DNA from: Blastomyces gilchristii SLH14081 | Lineage: Eukaryota > Ascomycota > Eurotiomycetes > Onygenales > Ajellomycetaceae | Reading direction: 5' to 3' | NCBI RefSeq assembly: GCF_000003855.2 | Contig: NW_003101681.1 | Location: 228,039 to 292,038 of the forward strand | Length of the DNA: 64,000 nucleotides | Shown: positions 45,451 to 56,634 of the stretch, one piece after another | Layout of the letters: every line of letters starts with the position of its first letter | How positions within the stretch are numbered: the stretch's first letter is position 1 | Program-made: the position numbers and the translations under genes | The notes under the pieces: model-generated | The model's input: only the letters and a program-made list of their open reading frames with translations | Database searches by the model: none | Told to the model about the DNA's origin: nothing

Positions 45451-46143
45451 TCAAAACAGAGAAGGCTTTTTTCTTTTATCAGCTGAGTTAAAAGATGACT
45501 TCTCCAGATCTGACTGAGAGCTTCTGAATAGTGAAGCAGCTGCTGACTTGTTTATTGCTGATGTGAAAAAGACAAAGAGTGACTTCTTCAGATCTGACTG
45601 AGAGATTTCAAATAGTGAAGCTTTCTCAGTGATCATCTTGACACTCTCAGAACATGGTTTCTTTGTTACTGATGTAGAAAAGATAAAGAGTGACTTCTCC
45701 AGATTTGACTGAGAGATTTTAAACAGTGAAGCTTTCTCAGTGATCATCTTGACACTCTCAGAACATGGTTTCTTTGTTGCTGGTGTGAAAAAGGCAAAGG
45801 GTGACTTCTTCAGATACTGAGAGATTTCAAAGAGTGAAGCTTTCTCAGTGGCGGGCTTGAAGCTCTTAGAGAGTGGTTTTGTTTTTGCTGATGTGAAAAA
45901 TGCAAAGAGTGACTTCTTCAGATCTGACTGAGAGATTCTGAATAATGAAGCTTTCTCAGCAGTCAGCTTGCTCTTAGAGAATGATTTCTTTGTTGCTGAT
46001 TCAGAGAATGTGATGAGTGACTTCTTTATATCTGACTGCTTAGCATCTGATGCTATCAGAATGGGAGAAGTTAAAGCAGAATTAATAATATCAGAGTTCT
46101 TCACAAGAGAACTTTCATCAGTGTGAGTTTGATAGATATTCAT
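45451..46143 (-). pseudogene. Lys/Ser/Phe-rich tandem-repeat protein, 230 codons without stops
   Basis: ATG at 46143 opens a stop-free frame made mostly of about five copies of a 37-residue unit built on T-E-K-A-S-L-F-x-I-S-Q-S-D-L-K-K-S-L-F-x-F. The period is 111 bp; for example ACACTCTCAGAACATGGTTT lies at 45641 and 45752. The start is MNIYQTHTDESSLVKNSDII. No signal peptide or known domain is seen. Such Ser/Lys/Phe repeats resemble low-complexity nuclear-pore or adhesion linkers only superficially. The absence of stops may reflect repeat composition, so its former coding status is likely but its function is unknown. Confidence 0.5.
45530..46040 (-). repeat. 111-bp tandem array, about 4-5 copies
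   Basis: Units of 111 bp, with slightly shorter variants at the ends, encode the 37-residue repeat described for 45451-46143. Adjacent central units are nearly identical (45641 and 45752 blocks), while outer units are diverged. Confidence 0.9.
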
Positions 46144-46436
46144 GACTGTAGCAAATTTAAATTAATTGAGGAAATAGAGTGATTGAAAGAAGCATGAGTT
46201 GCTTCATAAAATCCAGAATTGTGAGAGGATTTAGTAAGCATATTTATATTTCTAGAAAGAAGCTTATAGTTTGTGGCTTTTATAATTTGTGATTCTCAGG
46301 GGCTACAAATTTTGTTCATGAATTGATGACTCAATGATTCAGTGAGCATTCACTCATTATTTATTCATTCAACTGATTATCAGTCATATTATGAGAATAT
46401 GATTCATTGAAATTTACTGAGATTGCACTGCTGAAA

Positions 46437-47457
46437 ATGAATGAAAAAAACACTGATATTAAAGCTCACTGTTGTAGCACACTGTTTCTGCACAGTGACC
46501 TAGTCTCCCAGTCTTTCATATCAAAATGTCTGCTATTGAGCATGAAGTCTTTGGAATATTTGCAAAGGCCACAGAAGCTTCATCACATGATTTCAGTAAG
46601 CTCACAGCAAAGCCTTACAGCTGAGGAAAATCCATGAAACTGATTTCAATGATCTTTCAAATTATCTCAAGCAGGACAGGGCATTCTTGTTTACAAAAGA
46701 AGTGCCTCATTTGATGAGAGGATTTTCAAGAAGATGAAGGCTAAGGATAAGAGTTAGCTGTCAAAACTGTAACATGTATCTCATAAGAATGTTGTGATGC
46801 TGCATGAGGCAATGTATCATAATGACATTATCAACATCTTTTATAAGATTATGAATGTCTCTCTGATGCAGATATTTTGAACATCAATTGAGTCTCTCAG
46901 TCAATTTGAAGTTGTGATGTTTTGCAAGAAGATTCTTGAAGGATTGAATTATATTCATAGTCACTTAGAGCTGGTTCATGAGAACCTCAGCTCTGAATGT
47001 GTACTGCTATCTACAAAGCCCTCAGCACTTAAAATTGGTATGCTTTCTTCATTCTGAGAAATCACAGAGCTGATAAAACTGTAGTCAATATTACTGTAAG
47101 TATGCTTAGAGAGACAAATTCTGGGACAGCATAGTCTGATCTTCAATCATTGAGCCAGATAATTGTTGAATGCTTGAAGCTGGAGACTGCTTCACAACAT
47201 GGAAACACTCTGGCTCATGACAACTGAGAAACTGATCTTCGCGAATTTCAATCTCTGACTAAAAGGAAAACAGTCAAGAAGCTGCTTAGAATAACTAAGA
47301 GACTTCATTTGATTTCTTATGAATGTAGCTAACTGCCAGTGTAGCATGAATTTCTCCAGTGTTTCTCAGATTCATCCTGTCTCAGACAGTATATTCATGC
47401 TGCATGTGAGTCAGCATCAAAGAATATTGAGATTCCACCTGAATGGGTTAAATATTA
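46437..47457 (+). pseudogene. Protein-kinase-like (probable pseudokinase) gene relic with one intron
   Basis: From ATG 46437 the frame is continuous past several TGA codons into a degenerate protein-kinase fold. The segments are GQGILVYKR, KKMKAKDKS, then VSHKNVVMLHEAMYHNDIIN (alpha-C and strand 4), IFYKIMNVSLMQIF (hinge), FCKKILEGLNYIHSHLELVH, and ENLSSECVLLS in place of the catalytic loop. There HRDLKPEN appears as V-H-E-N-L-S-S-E-C. A GT..AG intron of 47 nt (47038-47084) separates LKI from VNITVSMLRETNSGTA, and SDLQSLSQIIVECLKLETAS follows. No DFG is visible. This resembles the small kinase-like families expanded in Onygenales, which is inference. The C-terminus reads NIEIPPEWVKY near 47450. 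Confidence 0.68.
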
Positions 47458-47604
47458 GTGAATTCAATGAAGGACAGTGCATTTGATGATGTATATATAG
47501 CAATAAAACAATTGTTACATTAAATTTTTCAATAATTAACAATCACAATAGACAATTTAAGATGAAGATGCACTTTGAGTTCAGTGTGATTGAGTTTGAT
47601 GTGA

Positions 47605-48246
47605 TTATGATGTTCTTTCTCTTCTCAAGTACAGCAGTGTTTTCTCCAGTGTCACAATGTGCTTGTTCTTCTTCTTCAAAACTATTTTATACTTCTTCTT
47701 CATCTGGGATTCAAGAATCAGAGCAACATCTGTAAGTCAATGAGTATGTGATTTGAATTGACTGTCTTCAATGAGCATGGTGTGTATCAGTTCATCAGTT
47801 AGGTTAATTTTTCTCTGTATATGATACAGTTCAGTGACAGTTTTCTGATGAAGATCTTTCTCTCATGCAAATGCTCTTTCAGTAATCACTTGAGCAGCAT
47901 GAGTCTGTACAAGCTCATGGTGCAATTTCATGTTGACCTGGGTCATCTCTGCATGAAATGCTTTCTTCATTTGAAGCTCATTCTGTGTGAGTGAATGGGT
48001 GATGCACTCCCAGCTCAATAATTGTCTGTATCTTGTATCAGTATCCTTGAATCTGTTGATCAATGTTTGAAGCTGATCTCATTCCAGTTGAAGCTGATTG
48101 ATGATATGTTGATCTTGATGAGTGGCTCTCATCACCTGGTAAAGATTGTTTTGTAGCTGAAGCACTTATTCATGGATGCAGCACAGTCCATCCTCACTTG
48201 ATCAAGATGCTTGTGTGAGAGTCATTGATTGCTGCTCATTTTCCAT
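47605..48246 (-). pseudogene. Coiled-coil protein relic, 213 codons in one phase
   Basis: ATG at 48246 (MENEQQSMTLTQAS) to TAA at 47605-47607 is 642 bp in one phase with about five internal stops, mostly TGA. Nearly the whole length is heptad-like and charged: VLQLQNNLYQVMRATHQDQH, LQTLINRFKDTDTRYRQLLS, KKAFHAEMTQVNMKLHHELV, LHQKTVTELYHIQRKINLTD, ILESQMKKKYKIVLKKKNKH. This indicates an elongated coiled coil. No family is recognised. It is convergent with the kinase-like relic. Confidence 0.55.
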
Positions 48247-48639
48247 TCTTTAGAATGTTTCTTGAAGTGAAATAAAAAAGTCTCTGACATTTGAAGAAAA
48301 TAAAAATAAAAAGAGAAGCTCAGATCAGTTCCTGATTATATAGTTTTATATAAGCACTGTGATTTGAGATATAATTAGAAAGAAAATCATTTTCTCATTC
48401 AGTAACTTAAGACCTGCTTACAGTTTCTTATTGACTTAACTGACAACACATCAGCCCCTCAATCAAAAGAGAAAGTACTCTTTATCACTAATAGTGTTAA
48501 GCTTTGAATCTGTAATAAGTCATCATGACATCACCTCAGTGATAATTATAATAGATCATGAGCTGTGCTGCATTTGCTAAGATAAAAATGGCATAGCTTC
48601 ATTATTCAGTGGGGCTGCTAAGAATTCTCTAAATGATTG

Positions 48640-49030
48640 ACAGATTCAGATCTGAGTGCTCAACTCCAGGGCATAAGCATGTAGAAATGAAACAACTTCA
48701 GCAATCACTCATCATTCAAGAACTACAAGTAGATGCTCACTTTCAAGACATGATGAATTACTGTGAGATCTTGTGAAATAGTGAGCTAGCACAGATGAAA
48801 GACATGAGGCTTCATTGAGAAATACAGAAAATGTGGTGCATTAGAAAGAGATCAAATATAAATAGAGAGCTGTATTCTGTTAGGTAGAGCAGCATGTTTA
48901 CAATCACAGCAATGGCTCAAATATGGAGATTATGATCACTTGAAGAGAAAGTCATTCTGCTTTATTTTATATTATAAAAGATATGCTATGAGACTGTGTC
49001 AGAATTGCTTCAGTAAAGAGAATATAGTTG
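48640..49030 (+). pseudogene. Short helical protein relic
   Basis: Reading through TGA gives HKHVEMKQLQQSLIIQELQV, MMNYCEIL, SELAQMKDMRLH and EIQKMWCIRKRSNINRELYS. It is amphipathic and charged, possibly coiled coil. No start or family is assigned. Confidence 0.3.
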
Positions 49031-49339
49031 AACCTCATCTGCAATCAATGCCAAGCTGACCGTAATACAAGCATTATATTCATATCTAAGTCTAAGCATA
49101 TGTGACTGGGATTCTGGAGAGGTCAACTGATACATTGATCTGAGATTAGGCTATGATTATGTAAATGAATTGGTCAAATTCACTGTGAAGAACTCTGAAA
49201 TTGTTGTTAGAGTAAGTGATACTGATATCTGCTAATAAATATCAATTAACACAATTATCAGTATCACAGTGATCAAAGACTTCTTCAAGTTCAATGCTGC
49301 TTATTGACCGGATGTATCAGGTGACCTATTCAGCATTAC

Positions 49340-49690
49340 ATGGGGTATTTGATGAGGAAGATGCCAGATTTCACATGGACAGAGAAAGAGACTGCGGTTG
49401 CAGTATATTTTACATCACAGAGTGTTTATCAGAGAGCAATCTCTGACTTACTCAAACAAAGAGAATTCTCTCAAGGACTTCTCAGTATCAGTGACAAGCT
49501 GATCAGCATATGTAGAAGTTCCCCAGAGCTTGATTCATTCTGTTGATGAAATGAAGAAGCAGTTGATCAATTTCTGAACAATCTCTTCATCAGCAATTCA
49601 AATATATCTAACTTACTGAATCCTTCAGAAGCTGATCAGATTATTATAAACAAGGTGTGTAAGAATTTCTAAAGAGGTCTAAAAATGACT
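49340..49690 (+). pseudogene. Myb/SANT-like helix-turn-helix protein relic
   Basis: A 68-codon stop-free frame reads MPDFTWTEKETAVAVYFTSQ, VYQRAISDLLKQREFSQG, LLSISDKLISICRSSPELDS. It continues after TGA-TGA as NEEAVDQFLNNLFISNSNIS and LLNPSEADQIIINKV. The W-T-x-x-E-T-A-x-A opening and the three-helix spacing resemble the small Myb/SANT-like DNA-binding domain of multi-copy fungal ORFs. Assignment is by motif memory only. The ATG is at 49340. Confidence 0.5.
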
Positions 49691-49959
49691 AGCTAACATT
49701 GTAAAGTATCAAACTGATCTTGATTTGACTAAAATATATACAGTCTGAAGAGTATTAAGAGAGAAACATGTCAAGGCCAACTGCTGCTTGAAGTGAAAAG
49801 ATTATTATCTTTGAGAATATCTTAAGTTGTTAACTGTAGACATACAGCAGTTCAATTGAATTTTTTCTCATAATTTCATCTATAGCTATATTCTCACAAA
49901 ACAATTATAGATAAGATAAAAACATTTTTCTTTCTTCAAGTTAAGTTGCAGAAAGTGAT

Positions 49960-50560
49960 GATTCTTCAAGTTTCTGAAGAGCTATAGTCACTTCTGCAGT
50001 TCATGGGCTCAGCTGTTTCATGTAGTGAATCAATTCTTTAATAAGGCTTTTGATTGAAGTAAGCAACATATCTCTCTGAATTAGAGAATCTGCTTTTCTT
50101 ATCTCTTCATTGAGTGAAGCCTGTACTAGAGTTAGACATAGACACTGTTATAAAATCTGTCTAGTTAAACTCACTCTGCATGTAATTGTATAAGTTTATT
50201 CATTATCTTCATTAAATCTTTAAATACACTATTTGAAAGTGAGTGAGAGAATTTCTGAACCTTATTTTTGCATTTTTGCCTATCTCTTCACTGATTGTAG
50301 CCTGGAGCAAGGTTAATTATGAAAAATAATGATCAATTCTTGAGTTTACTTACTCATTTTGTGTCTCTGTCAGCTGTACCTTCAGAGTCTGAGTAGTGTT
50401 CATAGGACAAGAAGTTGTGTTAAAATTTGAAGATTGTGATAACTCAACTTTGAAGAGATCTATATTACTACACAAATTTTATCTGAAATCACTGAGAGTG
50501 TTATCCTTGAAATCACAAAGTAGTTGTTCAAATTCCTCTTCAGTGAAAGTTGCTATTATA
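49960..50560 (-). pseudogene. Multi-exon small helical protein relic
   Basis: On the minus strand exon 1 reads FTEEEFEQLLCDFKDNTLSD, then IDLFKVELSQSSNF and TLKVQLTETQNE. It ends near a GTAAGT donor at about 50355. A spacer with TTAAC and CTCCAG follows. A middle exon reads CKNKVQKFSHSLSNSVFKDL and MKIMNKLIQLHAE, with a GTGAGT donor. A last exon reads ASLNEEIRKADSLIQRDMLL, TSIKSLIKELIHYMKQLS and IALQKLEESSLSAT. The exons are amphipathic. Preserved splice sites in two places point to a DNA-level copy of an intron-bearing gene. No family is recognised. Confidence 0.42.
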
Positions 50561-50599
50561 AGATAAAGAATATTTGAAATTTGAAGAAGAAGATAGGGT

Positions 50600-51221
50600 T
50601 GAGAAGTGCAGTGAAGAGAGAAAGCTATGAATTGATATAAAGAGATATGAGTATTTATAATGAATGAGGGCTAGTTAATCTGAGACATCAGTCAACTTAT
50701 TGCTCAAGATAAATTAGTTTTGCAATCTATTTATTTCACCATTTCATATTTGATAGGAAATTGAGTCAATCCAACAAAGTATATGTACATGTAATATAGA
50801 TACATGCCAGAAGTCATTAGAATAACTCAATCCCTGTAAGTCAATAACTGTTGAGTGTATACATTCTGAGTATATATCTGCATGGCGCATTCATTGAGAA
50901 TGAGTCAATGAATAGTGAGAAGAGTAGTTACACAGCTGGCTGTGAGATTTTAGTTAGACTGAAAGTGAAAAGATTTCATTATTGATGATTTTAAGTTTAG
51001 CTGTTGATCTCAGTTGAGTAGTCAGGACTGAGATTACTATCTGAATATTTATCAATCTCTCTGATGTGAGATTCAAAAATAGAGAATTTCAAATAAGCAT
51101 CATCTTCAGAAAGCTATCAATAAACTAATATAGAAGTATAAAGTCAGAAGCTCATTCTTCAGTGATGCTGAGATCAAAGATATAACTACTTTAGCAGAAG
51201 ACTTATAAGCAGACTCTTATC
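50600..51221. other. AT-rich stretch, no gene seen
   Basis: Only short frames. It holds the upstream region of the RING-like relic. Confidence 0.45.
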
Positions 51222-51980
51222 ATGGTCTTCTATGTGCCTCATTCTTTCAACATGCCCTGTGAAACATTCTTGAACTTAATTGATTTCAACTGTTTGCACT
51301 CTGCTGCCTCTTCTTTCTACATTCATATGAACTGTGAGCCAGTGTATTCAGTTACTATCAATCACAGAGTAGAAATCATCTATCATACAGCTTCTTTCTT
51401 CACTTTTAGTGAGAAATGTAGATTCTCCTTGAGAAATCTCCTTGATAATAATATATATCATGAGCTCTCATTCATTCAGAATTCTTATGAAAGTGAGCCA
51501 GACTTCTCTTCAGAGAACTCAATCTATCTTGAAGAAACATAGAAAGCAGATAAGAAAAGTCTCAGATGCTCTTTGACTTTGTACTAATTACTTGAAAGAA
51601 AATGATCTGCAGCAAACAGAAACTACTGAAAAAGTGACTTCACTGAACTCTGATATGACCTATATACATCTTTAATAAGAGAGTTGAATGTTAATATTTT
51701 ACTAAGTAATCTGAACTCAGACAATGCTGCAGTGTTTTGTTCTATATGCTTTATTACAGCTGAAGTGGTTTTATTCTGTGATCATGCTTTTTATATCTCT
51801 TACATGAATGAGCATGTCAACACCACATCAAGGCTTTCAGAAATGAGGATTATTACAATTTTATATCTGATGTATAGAAAACAGGTTATTGAGTATAAAA
51901 AAGAATATGGGAAGAGAAAAGATGGGTTTTTTGATGTAAATCACAAATATATGCTTACAGGCATTATTTTCTTCAGATAG
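51222..51980 (+). pseudogene. RING-like zinc-finger protein relic
   Basis: ATG at 51222 opens 106 codons (MVFYVPHSFNMPCETFLNLI). After a few stops (TAG, TAA, TGA) the same phase resumes to 51980. At about 51735-51820 it reads FCSICFITAEVVLFCDHAF, then YISYMNEH. Spacing fits a C3HC4 RING (C-x2-C-x9-C-x-H-x3-C-x2-C), with the last two Cys replaced by Tyr. A RING would act as a ubiquitin E3 module. The N-terminal half has no recognised domain. It may derive from a family related to the RING-patatin gene at 58-62 kb, but I see no patatin part here. Confidence 0.5.
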
Positions 51981-52110
51981 TAATGATCATTAATCAATCT
52001 ATCTAACTATACAAAGAGAAGCTGTGATGTGATTTCTGTATGATGTATGACTGATTCATAAGCCAAAATATCACCTGAATAAGCGGACAGTACACCCCGG
52101 CTGAACATTT

Positions 52111-52383
52111 ATGCAACTTTTTCAAGTTCATGACCTGGCACTGAAAGCACTCAGTAATATCAGTAATGAACTTATCATATCAGAACTGTTGCATCAGAGT
52201 AAGATAGTCATTGCAGTAATATTCTACCTGAAACAAGAAGCAGCAGCAGTTGCAATTGTAGGCTGCAATTTTATTGAAGAAGTCAATATTAGAGAGAAAT
52301 TCATCAGCAGAGTTGTTCTTCAATATTTCATAGCTGTATCTATCACTCTTCAGCTTCTGCTATGCTGTCTTAAGAAGATTTAG
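52111..52383 (+). pseudogene. Unrecognised 90-codon stop-free frame
   Basis: The frame reads VHDLALKALSNISNELIISE, an Ala/Val-rich middle (EAAAVAIVGCNFIEEVNIRE) and a hydrophobic end (VSITLQLLLCCLKKI). It begins after a short less-mutated patch (GCGGACAGTACACCCCGGCT at 52083-52102). No family is recognised. Confidence 0.28.
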
Positions 52384-52429
52384 AAGTTTTTGTTTCATGA
52401 TTTGTATCTCTTTCTCAATCCTTTCTATA

Positions 52430-53040
52430 GAGTATTAGATTTGTATAAGTGCTTGCAAAGAACTCACACTTATCTGAAAGTGAGTCAGATATAAATGTAT
52501 TTATCAGTCTTAGAACTTCAGTACCAGAATGAAGATACTGCACACAGAGAGCAGCTATTTTATGAAATTTCTGAGAGTGGGTTTGTTATCTCTCAGTCAA
52601 AGCTAACTGCAGTGTCTTCACATCACATCTAAAGTCACTGCTTAGGAATTTGTAGATGAAAGCCATAAATGGCATAATGACAGGTATCAACTGATATTTC
52701 CTGGAAAGATGATTAAGTATATGTTTGCTAACTGCATTCAGGCCAACCTGAATTGATATTCTCTCCTGGTTCAGCTGCTTTCATTATTGATAGTGAAGGG
52801 AATAAAGAATTAAAAGCATCTCTTGAATGTTCTCTTTCATCAGATAAATCTCATGCTTCTTTGTAATTAAATCTGCAAAGATGGCAGAGGACTGAGATAA
52901 TATTGTAGATGAGACTCAATAAGAAATGATTTTATCAGGTGAGTAAATCACTAAAAGTACATCTCACTGATCAGGAGATGTTGTAGATTGATCACACAGA
53001 TACTTTCAGACAGCTCTAAGAATACAGAAATCATTCAGCA
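52430..53040 (-). pseudogene. Unrecognised helical protein relic
   Basis: Read on the minus strand: MLNDFCILRAV, then SSAIFADLITKKHEIYLMKE, NIQEMLLILYSLHYQ, KQLNQERISIQVGLNAVSKH, ILNHLSRKYQLIPVIMPFMA, DFRCDVKTLQLALTER, HKIAALCVQYLHSGTEVLRL, INTFISDSLSDKCEFFAS. Stops are TGA or TAA pairs at a few positions. It is all-alpha in appearance, with no family recognised. Confidence 0.38.
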
Positions 53041-53539
53041 TGTTTATCTAGACATGAATGTCAGCAAAATACATTGTATGACTTTGAAGAGATGACCTAT
53101 CATGATAATATCTTCAATAATCTGTAACTTCAATGAGCATGTTGAGAAGAAATCAAGATTCAAAAATAGAGGGAAGAATTTAAAAGAGCAATTCTCGGTT
53201 TCTACACAGTCAGTTTCTACATGGTCATATCATATAGTGTTGTCTTATGACATGGATTTGAGAGGATAATCTCTGCATGAATCTATACAGAATTAACAAT
53301 GAATTCTTTCCTCTTTCATACTAGCAGCAAGTTGCTTATTTCATGACATGAAACATTTGATGAGGCTAAGAGATAAGAATGAATGAAGATGGGGAAAAGT
53401 CATTTATACACTAGAATCTATCTAGAAATATGATACAACCCTGCTGAATCACTACTCAATCAATTTTATTTTTCATTAAATTTATAAGTGATTTACAAGC
53501 AACATTGTTCTCATCACCCCTGGACAGATTGAAAGTCAC

Positions 53540-54700
53540 CAGTGTTCATAAGACATAGCAATACCTTCTAATTTGTCCTAGATCATGAACAGGCAATCTT
53601 TCCTTTTGTACAGAGTGAGAGAAGACTACAATGCCTTCTGAGATGCTCAGTAGCCAGCTGAAATCTCAGAAGACTGAAATGCAAGTTCTTGAAAGTGAAG
53701 TCTTTTTTCAGATATGATGATATCATGAATCTCATCACAGACTGTAGCACTGGCTGAGACTGTATGCTGTTAGTCTATTGTATGAAGATTTCAATGAAGA
53801 ATGTATACCAGTCACAAGTATCTTGGTTGATCACTCTTGCAGCTCTCTTATCAGAACAGTCTGTGGATTTGTCTTCCTCACATGCTTCTGAATCTGTCTG
53901 AATGATTTCTCTCCTCACTGAAGGCAATCAGCATTATTTTTGATATACAGAGAGATATTTAGAATCTGTGAGAGAATTAGCATCTCTGTGCAATGAATCT
54001 GAGGAAGATCTATCAAAGTCTCATCATCTTTCACAAGCAGCTGATTCATTCAATCATAAATCCACTCATGATAATCTAGGACTTTCATCAGCTATAATAT
54101 CAATAATGAAACATTTTTAATTCTTACACTGCTCTTCTACTTCTCAAATCACTGAAATTCAATGTTTGTGAATGTCACTGCCCCGCTCAGTCATTGTCTT
54201 CTACTCTGATATAAAGCATCAAAGCAGTTCGCGGATGTATAGAAGCTAGCCTGTGATTTCAATTCCAGTAGTAAATAATACCACTGCATTATATAAATAC
54301 ATCTCCTCTCACAAATCCATTCTGAGACTCTCATATGACTCATTCACAATGACTCTAAGGCGTTGATGAGAGCCCTCTGCCAATGCTTGTATGAATCCAC
54401 TTTCCATCTTAGCAATTACAGAGACAGAAGTGGCATTTGACTCATTCTCACTTCAGATAATGTTGAATAAATGAGATTGTGTAAAGAATCAGAAGCTCAC
54501 AGCTGAAACATGCAGATATACATACTGCTCTGAGCAGATCTTTCAAGCTCATAAGAAATGAAAGATGAGCTTCACAGCTTCATCTTTTCTAATTACATCT
54601 GTAATAGTGAGTGATAAGGACATATTGTAAAGAATAACATGAACTATGTATAAAGCTATCATACTGAAGAATAATCTCACTGCAAGAATTATACAAATAG
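53540..54700 (+). pseudogene. Unrecognised long protein relic
   Basis: Plus-strand sequence is protein-like for about 1.1 kb through TGA codons: VQSERRLQCLLRCSVAS, YDDIMNLITDCSTG, CMLLVYCMKISMKNVYQSQV, LITLAALLSEQSVDLSSSHA, YTERYLESVRELASLCNESE, DSFNHKSTHDNLGLSSAIIS, ETEVAFDSFSLQIMLNK, TYCSEQIFQAHKK. Frame continuity near 54180 and 54300 is uncertain. No family is recognised. Confidence 0.35.
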
Positions 54701-55480
54701 TATGAAGCTTGTGAAAATTGATAGACTGCTCTAAATAAAGCTACATCATGATCAAAGTAGCAATACTGAGAAGGATATGACTAGGGATGTAAAGATTATA
54801 TATCAATGAGTGAATTCAAGATTGTACAATCACAAAAAGTACTGTGAGTGTCACAGCAGCCTAGAATGTAAAATATGAGTAATGAATATGAATTATAGAC
54901 AATAATTACTTATCACAAAACTGTAACAAAGTGTGTGATCATCAAGATCAAATACTCTATTTTAAGCAGAGATTATCACATGCACAGTTGACTGTACAAC
55001 AGTCATAATACTGAAGACTTTATAAAGAATGTGGTATACTTTGAGAAATACTTCAAGAAGCTCAGCAGTTAGGCTGAATTATTGATCAAAGAACAGCAGA
55101 GTTATATGCAGTAGAGCAAGGAATCCAGCTCTTGAACCAGCTTTACAAAGGATATTGACATTCACAATATTACATGTGAAAGTGCTAGCTAGATGTAGAG
55201 TATGTAGAACTGCTCTGAATCAGATGACAGAGCTGTAAAATCAATGACAGTGAAAAAGATACAGTCACAGAGTTAGCTTAATAGTGATTCTTTAATCAAG
55301 TAGATATAATATATCACTAAGAATATGTTGATGAAGTAGCAGGGCTGCAGCCATCCTGGTCACTATGTAGGTGTAAATTTTTAAAATATTCATATGAAGA
55401 GTGATTATTTTAATTTTTGAGCAACAGAAGTGCAAGTGAGAAGCATATTAAAGCTGATAGATATAAACACAGACAGACCC
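54701..55480. other. AT-rich stretch, no gene named
   Basis: A plus-strand piece at about 55050-55150 (QRTAELYAVEQGIQLLNQLY) has the look of a helix from a nuclease or RNase H fold, but there is no catalytic motif around it. Otherwise the frames are broken. Confidence 0.4.
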
Positions 55481-55483
55481 GGG

Positions 55484-55655
55484 ATGAATGCACTCACCTG
55501 AAAATAGACTCAGAATGAATGCACTCATCTGAAAATAGACTCAGGATGAATGCACTCACCTGAAAATACACCCAGAATGGATGCGCTCGCCTGAAAATAG
55601 ACCTGGGATGAATGCACTCACCTGAAAATACACTCACAATGAATGCACTTAACAG
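55484..55655 (+). repeat. 31-bp minisatellite, 5.5 copies
   Basis: ATGAATGCACTCACCTGAAA begins at 55484, 55515, 55546, 55577, 55608 and 55639, a strict 31-bp period. Copies differ only by transitions at CpG, CpC and GpG (ATGGATGCGCTCGCC against ATGAATGCACTCACC). No spacers separate the units, so it is not a CRISPR array. Confidence 0.97.
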
Positions 55656-55773
55656 AATGAATATTCAATATAAATTTGATGCTGAGTGCATTTAAAAGAT
55701 AGCAAAAGAATGATAGTTCTCTATAGTCACTAAACTTTACACATTGTATTCTTTTCTCTTTTTCCAATTCAAG

Positions 55774-56160
55774 ATGAACCATAATCAAGACTCAAAGTGA
55801 AGATATGAATGTTGATGCATTGAATATGCTGTGAAAAAGAAGACAAAGTGTGACTGTGAGAGATTTCACTGTGAAAAAATTTCACTCTTCAAAGAAGCAG
55901 ACAAATTATACTGAGATGAATGTGATACTGAAAGACAGTGATACCTTTATATATGCATCCTAGAAAAGAAGAGTGATGATGATCTGGGAAAATTTTTTGA
56001 ATATGTTTCTCATTCTGAAGACACATGATCTCTAAGCAAGAAAGAAGTAGTGAGTAAAATTCACCTTACAATACAGATACATGTAATTAATCAAGAAGAA
56101 AGAATGAGCACTTTTCTCTCACTGAACACTGGCTGCCAGAGGATTTTGATTCTGAAGTAA
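55774..56160 (+). pseudogene. Small Cys-rich protein relic, 128 codons in one phase
   Basis: ATG at 55774 (MNHNQDSK) to TAA 56158 is 387 bp in one phase, with five internal stops that are all TGA. It has a Cys cluster (C-TGA-C-IEYAVKKKTKCDCERFHC; C-x-C pairs), then KISLFKEADKLY, DECDTERQ, LYICILEKKSDDDLGKFFEY, SLSKKEVVSKIHLTIQIHVI and LSLNTGCQRILILK. The Cys spacing would allow zinc binding. It lies 120 bp downstream of the 31-bp minisatellite. No family is recognised. Confidence 0.5.
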
Positions 56161-56634
56161 AAGTGAGAATAGACTGAAAAAAGAAGTTAAATCACTACTC
56201 TTTCACTATATCAAATTCTTCACAGTTGAAAATCAGACTCACTGAGATAGAACTTGATGAGAGAAGTGCATCTGAAATAAGTTTGAGAGATGAAAATCTC
56301 AGTTGATGTGATAAACATTGAGACCTTAGATAGACTTAATCAATTTATACAAATAATGTTAATAAACAAAGAAAGCTCAGAGTTGTGTCAACTCTCTGTA
56401 TGATATTAGCATTCATTGCCTTGTTCCCAGTTTGAGGTTCAGAAACATTATAGCTTCTTGAATTCTTGTCAAGATATAATCAGGAAATAAAAGTTTTTGT
56501 TGAAAGTCTTGACATGATATGCTTTCTATAAAAATTAATTTCACTCTTCAAAGCTCTGATGAAACCTCTGTTGAAGTAACAATGATAAGATGACTCTCAT
56601 ATAGAGAAGTTATGCACCAGATATCACTCTTTAG
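56161..56634. other. AT-rich stretch, no gene seen
   Basis: Broken short frames on both strands. Confidence 0.45.

Noticed and set aside
55050..55150. Possible RNase H helix (AELYAVEQGIQLL)
   Set aside because: No catalytic acidic residues or neighbouring RT could be found.
55484..55655. CRISPR-like array
   Set aside because: Units are contiguous 31-mers without spacers, in a fungal context.
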